The notes beneath the pieces were generated by a model. The model made no database searches and was not told where the DNA came from. It worked only from the letters and a program-made list of their open reading frames with translations. A DNA stretch of 64,000 nucleotides from Micromonospora sp. MA102 (GTDB taxonomy: Bacteria; Actinomycetota; Actinomycetes; Mycobacteriales; Micromonosporaceae): the NCBI RefSeq assembly GCF_025460765.1, contig NZ_JAMWEG010000026.1, forward strand, positions 1 to 64,000, read 5' to 3'. Position numbers and translations under genes: made by a program. Positions 49,429-57,040 of the stretch are shown piece after piece (the first letter of the stretch is position 1; every line of letters begins with the position of its first letter).

Positions 49429-51171
49429 TCAGCCGACCTGGAGCGTCACGTCGTCGACGACGAAGCTGGTCTGGAGCGAGGAGTCCTCCACCCCGGTCCA
49501 CTTCAGCGTGACGGTCTGCCCGGCGTACGCCGCCAGGTTGAAGCTGCGCTGGGCGTAGCCGCCGGCCGCGTTGAGGTTCGAGTACGTCGCCAGCGTGGTG
49601 GTGCCGACCTGCACGGTCAGCTTGTCGTACGCGGTGCTCGTGGTGGTCTCCGCGGTGTCGACGTGCAGCCAGAAGGACAGCGTGTAGCTGGCGCAGCCGG
49701 CCGGGATGCTCACCGACTGCGACAGCGTGTCGGTGTGGGTGCTGCCGTAGCCGTCCAGCCACGCCTTGTAGGAGCCGGTCCGCGCCGCCTGGCTCGACGA
49801 GTTCGTGATGACGCCCGAGCTGGCCGTCCACGGCGTGCTGCCCGACTCGAAGCTGGTGTTGCCGATGAGCTGACCGCCGGCGCAGCCGCCGGTGCCGGTC
49901 ACCGTGAGGGTGTAGCCGGTGGTGCGGGTGACCGAGCCGGCGCCGGTGACCGTGATGGTGAAGGTGCCGGTGGTCGCCGTCGCGGAGGCGCTGACCGTCA
50001 TGGTGGCCGAGCCGCCCGAGGTGACCGAGGACGGGCTGAAGCTCACCGTCACCCCGCTGGGCGCGCCCGTGGCCGACAGGCTCACCGTCTGGGCGCTGCC
50101 GCTGGTGGTGGCGGTGCTGACCGTCGCGGTGGTGGAGCCGCCCCGGACGACGCTGCCGGAGCTGGGGCTCACCGCGACGGAGAAGTCGTTGGTCGGGGTG
50201 CCGCCGCCGACCGCGAGCTGCCAGATCGCGTACGCCACGCCGTCGGCGCTGCGGTTGAGCACCGTGGCGCTGACGTTGGCGGTGGTGTCGCAGGAGCGGT
50301 GGTAGCAGGAGTCGTACGCCGAGTTGGCCGTGCCGCCCCACTTGCTCGCCTGGGCGCTGGTCTTGCGCGCGCTGGCGCCGGCGGCGTACCCGGAGGTCGG
50401 GATGCCGGCCTGCTGGAAGGAGTAGTCGTCGGAGCGGCCCTGGCCCTCGACGTTCTCCTCCGGCTGGAGGTTCAGCGAGTCCCAGTACGCCTTGAGCGGC
50501 GCCGCCGTGGTGGAGGTGAGCCGGTTGATGAAGTAGCCGCCGTTGGTCGAGCCGACCATGTCGAAGTTGTAGTAGCCCTTGATGGCGCTCTTCTGGGTGG
50601 CGGTGAGCGAGTTGACGTAGAACTCCGAGCCGTTGAGGCCCTGCTCCTCGTCGGTCCACCAGGCGAACCGGATCCGCTTCGTCATGCTCGGGTTCTGGCT
50701 CGCCAGGACCAGCGCGTTCTCCAGCAGGGTGGCCGAGCCGGAGCCGTTGTCGTTGATGCCCGGGCCGGCGGAGACGCTGTCCAGGTGCGCGCCGAACATG
50801 ACCACCTGGTCGGCGGGGCCCTGCGGCCACTCGGCGATCAGGTTGTTCGACCGGTAGGTGCAGGTGGTGCAGACCTGCTCGGAGACCGTGTAGCCGGCGG
50901 CCTGGAGCTTGCCCTTCACGTAGGCGACCGAGGCGGTGTAGCCGGCCGAGCCGGCCCGCCGGTTGCCGCCGTTGCTGCTCGCGATGGTGTTGAGCTGGGT
51001 GAGGTGGGCCTGGACGTTGGTCACCGAGATGTCCGGTGCCGCGGCGGCGAGCGCGGGGGCGGCGCTGATCGGGGCGGGGGCGGCGCCGGCCGGGGCGGGG
51101 GCGGCCAGGGTCGCCGTCACGGCGGCGAAGAGGGCGAGCGCGAGGCCCGCGGTCGGCGTTCTGCGTCTCAT
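49429..51171 (-). CDS. secreted M28 aminopeptidase with C-terminal accessory domains
   Basis: A 580-residue secreted enzyme. An Ala-Pro rich signal region (1-45) is followed by an M28 zinc peptidase (about 50-325; metal ligands in GAHLDSVSAGPGINDNGSGS, DEEQGLNGSEFY and NFDMVGS), an Ig-like module (about 335-420, VSFSPSSVTSGGSATMTVSA) and a jelly-roll domain (about 430-580, NTSFESGSTPWTASSGVIT). This order matches streptomycete aminopeptidase S-like exoenzymes. ATG at 51171 follows GGAG. It probably feeds on extracellular peptides. Confidence 0.88.
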   Translation of the reverse strand: MRRRTPTAGLALALFAAVTATLAAPAPAGAAPAPISAAPALAAAAPDISVTNVQAHLTQLNTIASSNGGNRRAGSAGYTASVAYVKGKLQAAGYTVSEQVCTTCTYRSNNLIAEWPQGPADQVVMFGAHLDSVSAGPGINDNGSGSATLLENALVLASQNPSMTKRIRFAWWTDEEQGLNGSEFYVNSLTATQKSAIKGYYNFDMVGSTNGGYFINRLTSTTAAPLKAYWDSLNLQPEENVEGQGRSDDYSFQQAGIPTSGYAAGASARKTSAQASKWGGTANSAYDSCYHRSCDTTANVSATVLNRSADGVAYAIWQLAVGGGTPTNDFSVAVSPSSGSVVRGGSTTATVSTATTSGSAQTVSLSATGAPSGVTVSFSPSSVTSGGSATMTVSASATATTGTFTITVTGAGSVTRTTGYTLTVTGTGGCAGGQLIGNTSFESGSTPWTASSGVITNSSSQAARTGSYKAWLDGYGSTHTDTLSQSVSIPAGCASYTLSFWLHVDTAETTTSTAYDKLTVQVGTTTLATYSNLNAAGGYAQRSFNLAAYAGQTVTLKWTGVEDSSLQTSFVVDDVTLQVG

Positions 51172-51263
51172 GGTGACTCCTCGTGGGGGTCGGCGGGACG
51201 TGCTGGCGGGGGTGGCGCGACCCGTGGGCCCCGGTGGGAGCCTCGGCGTCGAACTGATCGGAA

Positions 51264-51291
51264 CAGTTACATGTATCGATGTAAGAGTCAA
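51264..51291 (-). promoter_or_regulatory. promoter and operator candidate of the M28 peptidase
   Basis: Minus-strand -35 TTGACT (51286-51291) and -10 TAACTG (51264-51269), 16-base spacer. A dyad TTACAT-N6-ATGTAA fills the spacer (51267-51284), so a repressor bound there would block polymerase. Confidence 0.5.
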
Positions 51292-51310
51292 CGGTGCCGT
51301 CACATGACAC

Positions 51311-51341
51311 AAAGCGGGACCGGCGTCGCCGGTCCCGCTTT
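51311..51341 (-). terminator. rsmB terminator
   Basis: A perfect 14-base stem (AAAGCGGGACCGGC with its complement) closes a 3-base loop, 44 bases after the rsmB stop. Confidence 0.75.
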
Positions 51342-51384
51342 TGTGTTCACCTGTGGACATTCGACCCGTCGACCGGGCCCACCC

Positions 51385-52941
51385 TCAGCCCCGGCGCAGC
51401 ACCGCCAGGAACATCGCGTCCGTGCCGTGCCGCTGCGGCCACAGCTGGACCGTCGGGCCGTCCCCCAGCCCCGGCATGCCGGCGGGCAGCAGCGGGCGGG
51501 CGTCGACGAAGTCGACCGGGAAGCCGCACCGGCGGGACGCCTCGGTCACCGTCACGTGCGTCTCGACGGTGTGCGGCGAGCAGGTCACGTACGCGACCAG
51601 GCCACCCGGCCGGACCGCGCGCAGCGCGGCGGTGAGCAGCTCCCGCTGCAACCGGGTCAGCGGCGGCAGGTCCGACGGCTGGCGGCGCCAGCGCGACTCC
51701 GGCCGGCGGCGCAGCGAGCCGAGGCCGGTGCAGGGGGCGTCGACAAGCACCCGGTCGAAGTGCCCCTCGGGCAGCTTCGGATCCGCGCCCACCGTGCGCC
51801 CGTCGGTGTTCAGCACGGCGACCGGCAGGCCGCGGGTGGCCTGTTCGACCAGCCGGGCCCGGTGCTCGGCCACCTCGACCGCGGTGAGCCGCGCGCCACG
51901 CTCCGCGGCCAGGGCGCCGAGCAGCCCGGCCTTGCCGCCGGGGCCGGCGCACAGGTCGAGCCAGCGGCCGTCCGGGCCGTCCAGCGGCGCCACCGCGAGG
52001 GCGTTCGCCACCAGCTGGGAGCCCTCGTCCTGGACGTGCGCGCGCCCCTCGGTCACCGCCGCCAGCTCACCCGGCGCGCCGCCGGAGAGGTAGACGGCAT
52101 ACGGCGAGAAGGCGCCGGGCGCCCCGCCGACCTCGTCGGCCAGCGCCACCGGGTCGGCCAGACCGGGCCGGGCGCACAGGTGCACCGGCGGGCGCTCGTT
52201 GTCCTCCATGAGCAGGCGGGCCGTCTCGCGCAGGTCGCCGCCGAGCGCCTCGGCGAAGGCCCGCACGATCCACTGCGGATGGCTGTACGCCAGCGCGAGG
52301 TGGCCGATCGGGTCGGTCTCCTCGGACGGGGCGAGCTTCGCCACCCAGCCGTCGACGTCGCGGCTCGCCACCTCACGGAGCACCGCGTTGGCGAAGCCGG
52401 TGGCCCCGGGCCCCACGGTCCGCACCAGGTCCACGGTGGACGACACGGCCGCGTGCGCCGGCACCCGCGTGTGCAGGAGCTGGTACGTGCCGAGCCGCAG
52501 CGCGTCCCGCACCGGCGGGTCGATCCGCTGCACGTCCCGGCCGGCCGCGTCGGTGATGATCGCGTCCAGGGTGCCGGTGTGGCGGAGCGTGCCGTAGGTC
52601 AGCTCGGTGGCGAAGGCGGCGTCCCGGCCGGTGAGCCCCTCGTCGCGGAGCATGGCCGGCAGCACCAGGTTGGCGTACGCGTCGTCCCGGTGCACCGCCG
52701 CGATCGCCTCGAACGCGACCTGCCGGGGCAGGTCGACGGCCGGCCGGACCGGACGCCGGGCGCCACCGCGCCGCTCGGCGCCGAAGCGCCCCTCGCGCGG
52801 CGGGCCGTCGCCCCGGCGGCCCGGACGCTCACCACGCTCCGGCCGGCCACGGTCCCGGGACCGCTCGCCGCCGGTGAACCGCCCGGCGTCGTCGTTGCGG
52901 CCGCCGCGGGGACCGCCGGCGGACTCGGACGGCCCGGTCAC
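51385..52941 (-). CDS. rsmB: RsmB/NOP-family rRNA (cytosine-C5) methyltransferase
   Basis: A 518-residue enzyme expected to methylate C967-equivalent of 16S rRNA. Residues 1-65 are a disordered Arg-Gly rich extension; 70-210 a NusB-like domain (LPRQVAFEAIAAVHRDDAYANLVL); 230-515 the Rossmann methyltransferase with LDLCAGPGGKAGLLGALAAE, VDAPCTGLGSLRRRPE (catalytic PCTG Cys) and YVTCSPHTVETH. GTG start overlaps the fmt stop. Confidence 0.92.
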   Translation of the reverse strand: MTGPSESAGGPRGGRNDDAGRFTGGERSRDRGRPERGERPGRRGDGPPREGRFGAERRGGARRPVRPAVDLPRQVAFEAIAAVHRDDAYANLVLPAMLRDEGLTGRDAAFATELTYGTLRHTGTLDAIITDAAGRDVQRIDPPVRDALRLGTYQLLHTRVPAHAAVSSTVDLVRTVGPGATGFANAVLREVASRDVDGWVAKLAPSEETDPIGHLALAYSHPQWIVRAFAEALGGDLRETARLLMEDNERPPVHLCARPGLADPVALADEVGGAPGAFSPYAVYLSGGAPGELAAVTEGRAHVQDEGSQLVANALAVAPLDGPDGRWLDLCAGPGGKAGLLGALAAERGARLTAVEVAEHRARLVEQATRGLPVAVLNTDGRTVGADPKLPEGHFDRVLVDAPCTGLGSLRRRPESRWRRQPSDLPPLTRLQRELLTAALRAVRPGGLVAYVTCSPHTVETHVTVTEASRRCGFPVDFVDARPLLPAGMPGLGDGPTVQLWPQRHGTDAMFLAVLRRG

Positions 52942-53864
52942 GCGAGCACCTCGCCGGCGGCGACCCGGGCGCCGCGCGCCCAGTCGCCGGCCGACATGGC
53001 CTTCTTGCCGGCCGCGCGCACCTCGCCGAGCTGCACCGGGACGGTGCCGGTGCCGACCAGCACCCGCGACTTCTCCACCAGCAGCTCACCGGGCTTCAGC
53101 TCCGGGCCGTTGGCCACCGCGGTGACCGGGCCGAGCTTGACCCGGTCGCCCCGGAAGGTGGTCCACGGGCCGGGGGCCGGCGTGCAGGCGCGGATCCGCC
53201 GGTCGACCGCGAAGGCCGGGTCGGCCCAGCGGACGCGGGCGTCCTCGACGGTCAGCTTCGGCGCCAGCGAGACCCCGTCGGCCGGCTGCGGCTCGGCCCG
53301 GGCGGTGCCGGCCGCCAGCGCGTCGAGCACCGCGACCAGCAGCCCGGCGCCGGAGTGGGCCAGCCGCTCCAGCAGGTCGCCGGAGGTGTCGGCGGGCCGC
53401 ACCTCGTCGGTGACGGTGCCGTAGACCGGGCCGGTGTCCAGCCCCTCCTCCAGCTGGAAGACGCTGGCCCCGGTCAGCTCGTCGCCGTGCAGCACGGCGT
53501 GCTGCACGGGCGCCGCGCCGCGCCAGGCGGGCAGCAGCGAGAAGTGCAGGTTGATCCAGCCGAGCCGGGGGATCTCCAGCGCCGCCGGCGGCACCAGCGC
53601 CCCGTACGCGACCACCGGCACGCAGTCCGGGGCCAGCTCGCGGAGCCGGTCGAGGAACTCGGGCTCGCGCGGCCGAGCCGGGGTGAGCACCTCGACGCCG
53701 TGCGCGTCGGCCCACGCCCCGACCGGGGAGCGGACCAGGCCCCTCCCCCGCCCGGCGGGCGCGTCGGGGCGGGTGACCACGGCGAGCAGGTCGTGACCGG
53801 AGGCGGCGATCGCGTCCAGCGCGGGGACCGCGACGGCCGGCGTGCCGGCGAAGACCAGGCGCAT
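52938..53864 (-). CDS. fmt: methionyl-tRNA formyltransferase
   Basis: Formylates initiator Met-tRNA. The 308-residue protein has VFAGTPAVAVPALDAIAASG, the formyl-transfer motif GWINLHFSLLPAWRGAAPVQ and GVSLAPKLTVEDARV before the C-terminal OB-like domain. ATG at 53864 gives the conserved N-terminus. Five bases after def; overlaps rsmB. Confidence 0.95.
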   Translation of the reverse strand: MRLVFAGTPAVAVPALDAIAASGHDLLAVVTRPDAPAGRGRGLVRSPVGAWADAHGVEVLTPARPREPEFLDRLRELAPDCVPVVAYGALVPPAALEIPRLGWINLHFSLLPAWRGAAPVQHAVLHGDELTGASVFQLEEGLDTGPVYGTVTDEVRPADTSGDLLERLAHSGAGLLVAVLDALAAGTARAEPQPADGVSLAPKLTVEDARVRWADPAFAVDRRIRACTPAPGPWTTFRGDRVKLGPVTAVANGPELKPGELLVEKSRVLVGTGTVPVQLGEVRAAGKKAMSAGDWARGARVAAGEVLA

Positions 53865-53869
53865 CCGGG

Positions 53870-54430
53870 TCACCGCCCCAGGCCGAACGGGTTGCCGGCG
53901 GCGTGCGGGCTGAGCTTGACGGTCGGCGGGGCGGCCTCGTCGTACCACTCGGCCTGGCGGATCGCCTTCATGGCCTCCTTGCGGCCGGCCGGGTCGAGCC
54001 GGTCGACGAAGAGCACCCCGTCGAGGTGGTCGGTCTCGTGCTGCACGCAGCGGGCCATCAGGCCGGTGCCGACGATCTGCAGCGGGTCGCCGTAGCCGTT
54101 GAAGCCCTTGGCGATGACGTTCTGCCGGCGCTTGGTGTCGAAGTAGAGCCCCGGGATGGACAGGCAGCCCTCGGGGCCGTCCTGCTCCTCGGAGTCGGGA
54201 AACTCCAGCACCGGGTTGACCAGGTGCCCCAGGACGTCGTCGACGTCGAAGGTGAACACCCGCAGGCCCACCCCGAGCTGCGGCGCGGCCAGGCCGGCGC
54301 CGCTTTGCTCGCGCATCGTGTCGGTCAGGTCGGCGATGAGCTTGCGCAGCTCCGCGTCGAAGTCGACGACCGGGTCGGCCGGCGTGCGCAGCACCGGATC
54401 GCCGAACAGACGGATGGGCTGGACGGTCAC
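53870..54430 (-). CDS. def: peptide deformylase
   Basis: Removes the formyl group from nascent proteins. The 186-residue metalloenzyme has all three motifs: GAGLAAPQLGVGLRV, EGCLSIPG and QHETDHLDGVLFVD (HExxD in the HETDH form). GTG start with AAGGAG upstream. It forms a translation unit with fmt and rsmB, functionally matched to fmt. Confidence 0.95.
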   Translation of the reverse strand: MTVQPIRLFGDPVLRTPADPVVDFDAELRKLIADLTDTMREQSGAGLAAPQLGVGLRVFTFDVDDVLGHLVNPVLEFPDSEEQDGPEGCLSIPGLYFDTKRRQNVIAKGFNGYGDPLQIVGTGLMARCVQHETDHLDGVLFVDRLDPAGRKEAMKAIRQAEWYDEAAPPTVKLSPHAAGNPFGLGR

Positions 54431-54472
54431 GCGGAGTGGCTCCTTGTCTGGGACGGCTGGTGCCGTACCAGT

Positions 54473-55747
54473 CTACGGAGTCGATCCGGTCGCCCCGGCC
54501 GGCGTACCGCGATCGGTGACCGGCGACGCCTCGTCACCCACGGTGACCGGCAGGGTGGCGTATCCGCGCAGGGTGAGCCGGACCCGCCGCTCCCCCGGCC
54601 CGGCCAGGGCGAGACCGGGCAGCCGGCGCAGCAGCAGCGGGAACGCCACCTGCGCCTCCAGCCGGGCCAGCCCCGCGCCGAGGCAGTAGTGCGGGCCGGC
54701 GCCGAACGACAGCGGGTGCACCTGCGGGCGCCACGGGTCGAACCGCTCCGGCTCCGGGTAACGGCCCGGGTCCCGGTTCGCCGCGCCGAGCATCACGATG
54801 AGCCAGCTCCCGGCGGGCAGGTCCACGCCGCCGTGCCGGCTCGGTTCGGTGCTCATCCGGGAGGTGAGCTGCACCGGGGAGTCGTAGCGCAGCAGCTCCT
54901 CGACGTAGCCGGGCGCGAACTCGGGGTGGTCGCGCAGCGCCGCCGCGTCGCGGGGATGATCGAGGAGCACCACGAGGCCGTTGCCGAGCAGGTTGGTGGT
55001 GGTCTCGAAGCCGGCCACCAGCAGCACGATCAGATTGGCCAGCAGCTCGTCGCCGGAGAGCCGGTCGCCGTCGGTGTCGTGCGCCTGCACGAGGGCCGTG
55101 GTCAGGTCGTCGGCCGGGGCGCGCCGGCGGGCCGCGACCAGCTCGGTGAAGTAGTCGCGCAGCTCGCTCGCGCCCCGGTCGGCCACGGCCAGCTCCTCGG
55201 GGGTGATCTCGGGCTCCAGCACCCCGGTCAGGTCGGTGGCCCAGCGTCGGAACAGCGGGCGGTCGGCCGCCGGCACCCCGAGCAATGCGCAGATCACCCC
55301 CACCGGCAACGGGTACGCGAACTCGGCCATGAAGTCGACCGGTGCGCCGTCCCGGCCGCGGGCCAGCATCCCGTCGATCAGCCGGTCGGCCTGCGCCTCG
55401 ACCACGTCCCGCATGGCGGCGATCCGGCGCGGCGTGAAGGCGCCGGCCGCCAGCCGGCGCATCCGGCTGTGGTCGGGCGGGTTGGTGCGCAGCATCGACC
55501 GGGAGATCGACAGGATCGCGGGACTCTCCCGCCACCCCGGCAGGAACTGGTCGCGCAGGTTGTCGTCCATCACCCCGAACCGGGCGTCGCGGAGGATCGC
55601 GTCGGCCTCGGTGTAGCCGGTCACCACGTAGAAGACCGGCCCGGCCTGGACCACCGTGCCGTGCGCGCGCAGCCGCTCGTACGTCGGGTAGGGGTCGACC
55701 CGCCCCGAGGGCGACATCAGCAGCGCGAGGGCGTCAGCAGGATCCAC
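54473..55747 (-). CDS. cytochrome P450
   Basis: A 424-residue bacterial class I P450 with intact motifs: I-helix AGFETTTN (245-252), ExxR at 284-287, and heme loop FGAGPHYCLG with Cys355 as the iron ligand. The N-terminus is soluble with no anchor. GTG at 55747 follows GGAGG; longer in-frame extensions run into non-coding sequence. It is CYP107/CYP105-like in general style, substrate unknown, and no ferredoxin gene is adjacent. It lies between def and the kinase/ParB-like fusion, interrupting a core gene block. Confidence 0.9.
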   Translation of the reverse strand: MDPADALALLMSPSGRVDPYPTYERLRAHGTVVQAGPVFYVVTGYTEADAILRDARFGVMDDNLRDQFLPGWRESPAILSISRSMLRTNPPDHSRMRRLAAGAFTPRRIAAMRDVVEAQADRLIDGMLARGRDGAPVDFMAEFAYPLPVGVICALLGVPAADRPLFRRWATDLTGVLEPEITPEELAVADRGASELRDYFTELVAARRRAPADDLTTALVQAHDTDGDRLSGDELLANLIVLLVAGFETTTNLLGNGLVVLLDHPRDAAALRDHPEFAPGYVEELLRYDSPVQLTSRMSTEPSRHGGVDLPAGSWLIVMLGAANRDPGRYPEPERFDPWRPQVHPLSFGAGPHYCLGAGLARLEAQVAFPLLLRRLPGLALAGPGERRVRLTLRGYATLPVTVGDEASPVTDRGTPAGATGSTP

Positions 55748-55830
55748 GGTCGGCCTCCCCAGGCATCGGAGACCTTCATCATGCTCCGGTCCGCCGGATC
55801 GGGCGATCCCCTCGCCGCGCCCGCTGCCGG

Positions 55831-56814
55831 TCAGGCGCCGGTGCCCGGCTCCCCGGCCAGCACCGCGTCCCCGCCCAGCAGGGCGTGCTCGGGCAGCGGC
55901 AGCGCGAGGCCGTGCGCGGCCTCCCAGTCGTGGATCAGGCTGGGCCGGGCCTGGGCGGTGAAGAAGTCGACCGCGCTCAGGCCGCCGACCACCGGCTCGT
56001 CGACCTCCGCGACCAGCCGGGCGGGGACCAGCGGGAAGCCGCTCTGCAGTGCGGCGCTGAGCCGGCGGTGGCCGTCGACCACGAAGAAGTACTCGCCGGT
56101 GTAGCCGATGGTCAGCGGCTCCAGGGCCTCGTCGCCGGACCCGGCCACCTCGCCGACGAACTCCGAGTCCCACAGCCCGCGCAGGGTGGCGATGTCCTCG
56201 GTCGGGTAGACCCGGGCCGGGTCGAGCAGCAGCAGCGGCTGGCCGTCGCGCAGCACGTCCGCGCCGAGCCGCCCCTCGTAGACGTCGATCACGTGCTGGA
56301 TGACCTGCTCCGGTGCGGCCCGGGTGGTGTCGCAGACCAGGTCGTAGTTGCGCAGGCGGGCCTTGTCGACGCCGTAGCGCACGATGAACCGGTTGCGCTC
56401 GCTCTCGCTGCGCTCCCGGAGCTTGGCCTTCGCCTCCTCCATGGAGGTGTAGCTCTCCGCCGGGCCGGACGGGCGGGCCAGCACCCGCCGGGCCGCCTCG
56501 GTCGGCTCGGTGATCATGTGCACCTTGAGCGCGTCGGTGAAGAAGTGCCAGGCCAGCCGGGAGTCCATGACGAGGCTCTCGCCGGAGGCGGCGATGTCCC
56601 GCTGGAGCTGGTCGACGTAGCCGTCGACGGCCTGGTCCAGCTCGGCGTGCAGGTTGAGCTGGAGGGCGGTCATCTGCCGCTCCTGGGCCATCTGGCGGTA
56701 GAGGTCGCCGACGCTGACCCGGCGCAGCCCCAGCCGCTTGGCGATCTCGACGGAAACGGTGCTCTTGCCGCTGCCGAGGTCACCGTTGAAGACGATCGAC
56801 TGACGAACGGTCAC
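55831..56814 (-). CDS. P-loop nucleotide-kinase-like domain fused to a ParB-like domain
   Basis: A 327-residue protein. Residues 5-185 are a cytidylate-kinase-like P-loop domain with Walker A GDLGSGKST (11-19), a possible LID segment rich in Arg (134-146), and RNYDLVCDTT near 155. Residues 190-275 read as a ParB/Srx-type fold: LLLLDPARVYPTEDI and FFVVDGHRRLSAALQSGFPL, with the DGHRR motif at 247-251 where ParB has GERR or GHRR. The fusion could be a metabolite kinase rather than a DNA protein. GTG start at 56814 after GGGGTGG. Confidence 0.65.
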   Translation of the reverse strand: MTVRQSIVFNGDLGSGKSTVSVEIAKRLGLRRVSVGDLYRQMAQERQMTALQLNLHAELDQAVDGYVDQLQRDIAASGESLVMDSRLAWHFFTDALKVHMITEPTEAARRVLARPSGPAESYTSMEEAKAKLRERSESERNRFIVRYGVDKARLRNYDLVCDTTRAAPEQVIQHVIDVYEGRLGADVLRDGQPLLLLDPARVYPTEDIATLRGLWDSEFVGEVAGSGDEALEPLTIGYTGEYFFVVDGHRRLSAALQSGFPLVPARLVAEVDEPVVGGLSAVDFFTAQARPSLIHDWEAAHGLALPLPEHALLGGDAVLAGEPGTGA

Positions 56815-56953
56815 GACTGGTCCACCCCTGATCACCGGCTGATTGACATCATCGAATCCGCGTCGGCTCGACGCGCTCCCGCTTCGCCGCGCCGCGACCG
56901 TGAGCCGTCGTGCGCCTGGGCATGACGGGCGATGCTATCACGCGTCTTCCACC

Positions 56954-56978
56954 CATTTGCCGCACGAGGTGTGCGACA
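56954..56978. repeat. inverted repeat between priA and the kinase/ParB-like gene
   Basis: TTTGCCGCAC and GTGCGACAAA pair at 9 of 10 positions around GAGGT. It sits 62 bases after the priA stop and 140 before the kinase/ParB-like start. It may end priA transcription or bind a regulator. The rest of the 226-base gap shows nothing recognisable. Confidence 0.4.
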
Positions 56979-57040
56979 AACCGCTGCTCACGACCGTACG
57001 CGACGGCCCGGGTGCGGCACGTCACGGGCCGCCGGCAGGC

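Noticed and set aside
49663..53424. A 1253-residue plus-strand open frame over the M28 peptidase, rsmB and fmt
   Set aside because: It crosses terminators and three genes with clear motifs on the other strand, and its product is compositionally biased. It is a GC-driven shadow.
55748..56173. Longer N-terminus for the P450
   Set aside because: The extension lies in sequence better used by the kinase/ParB-like gene and lacks P450 features; GTG at 55747 has a good ribosome site.
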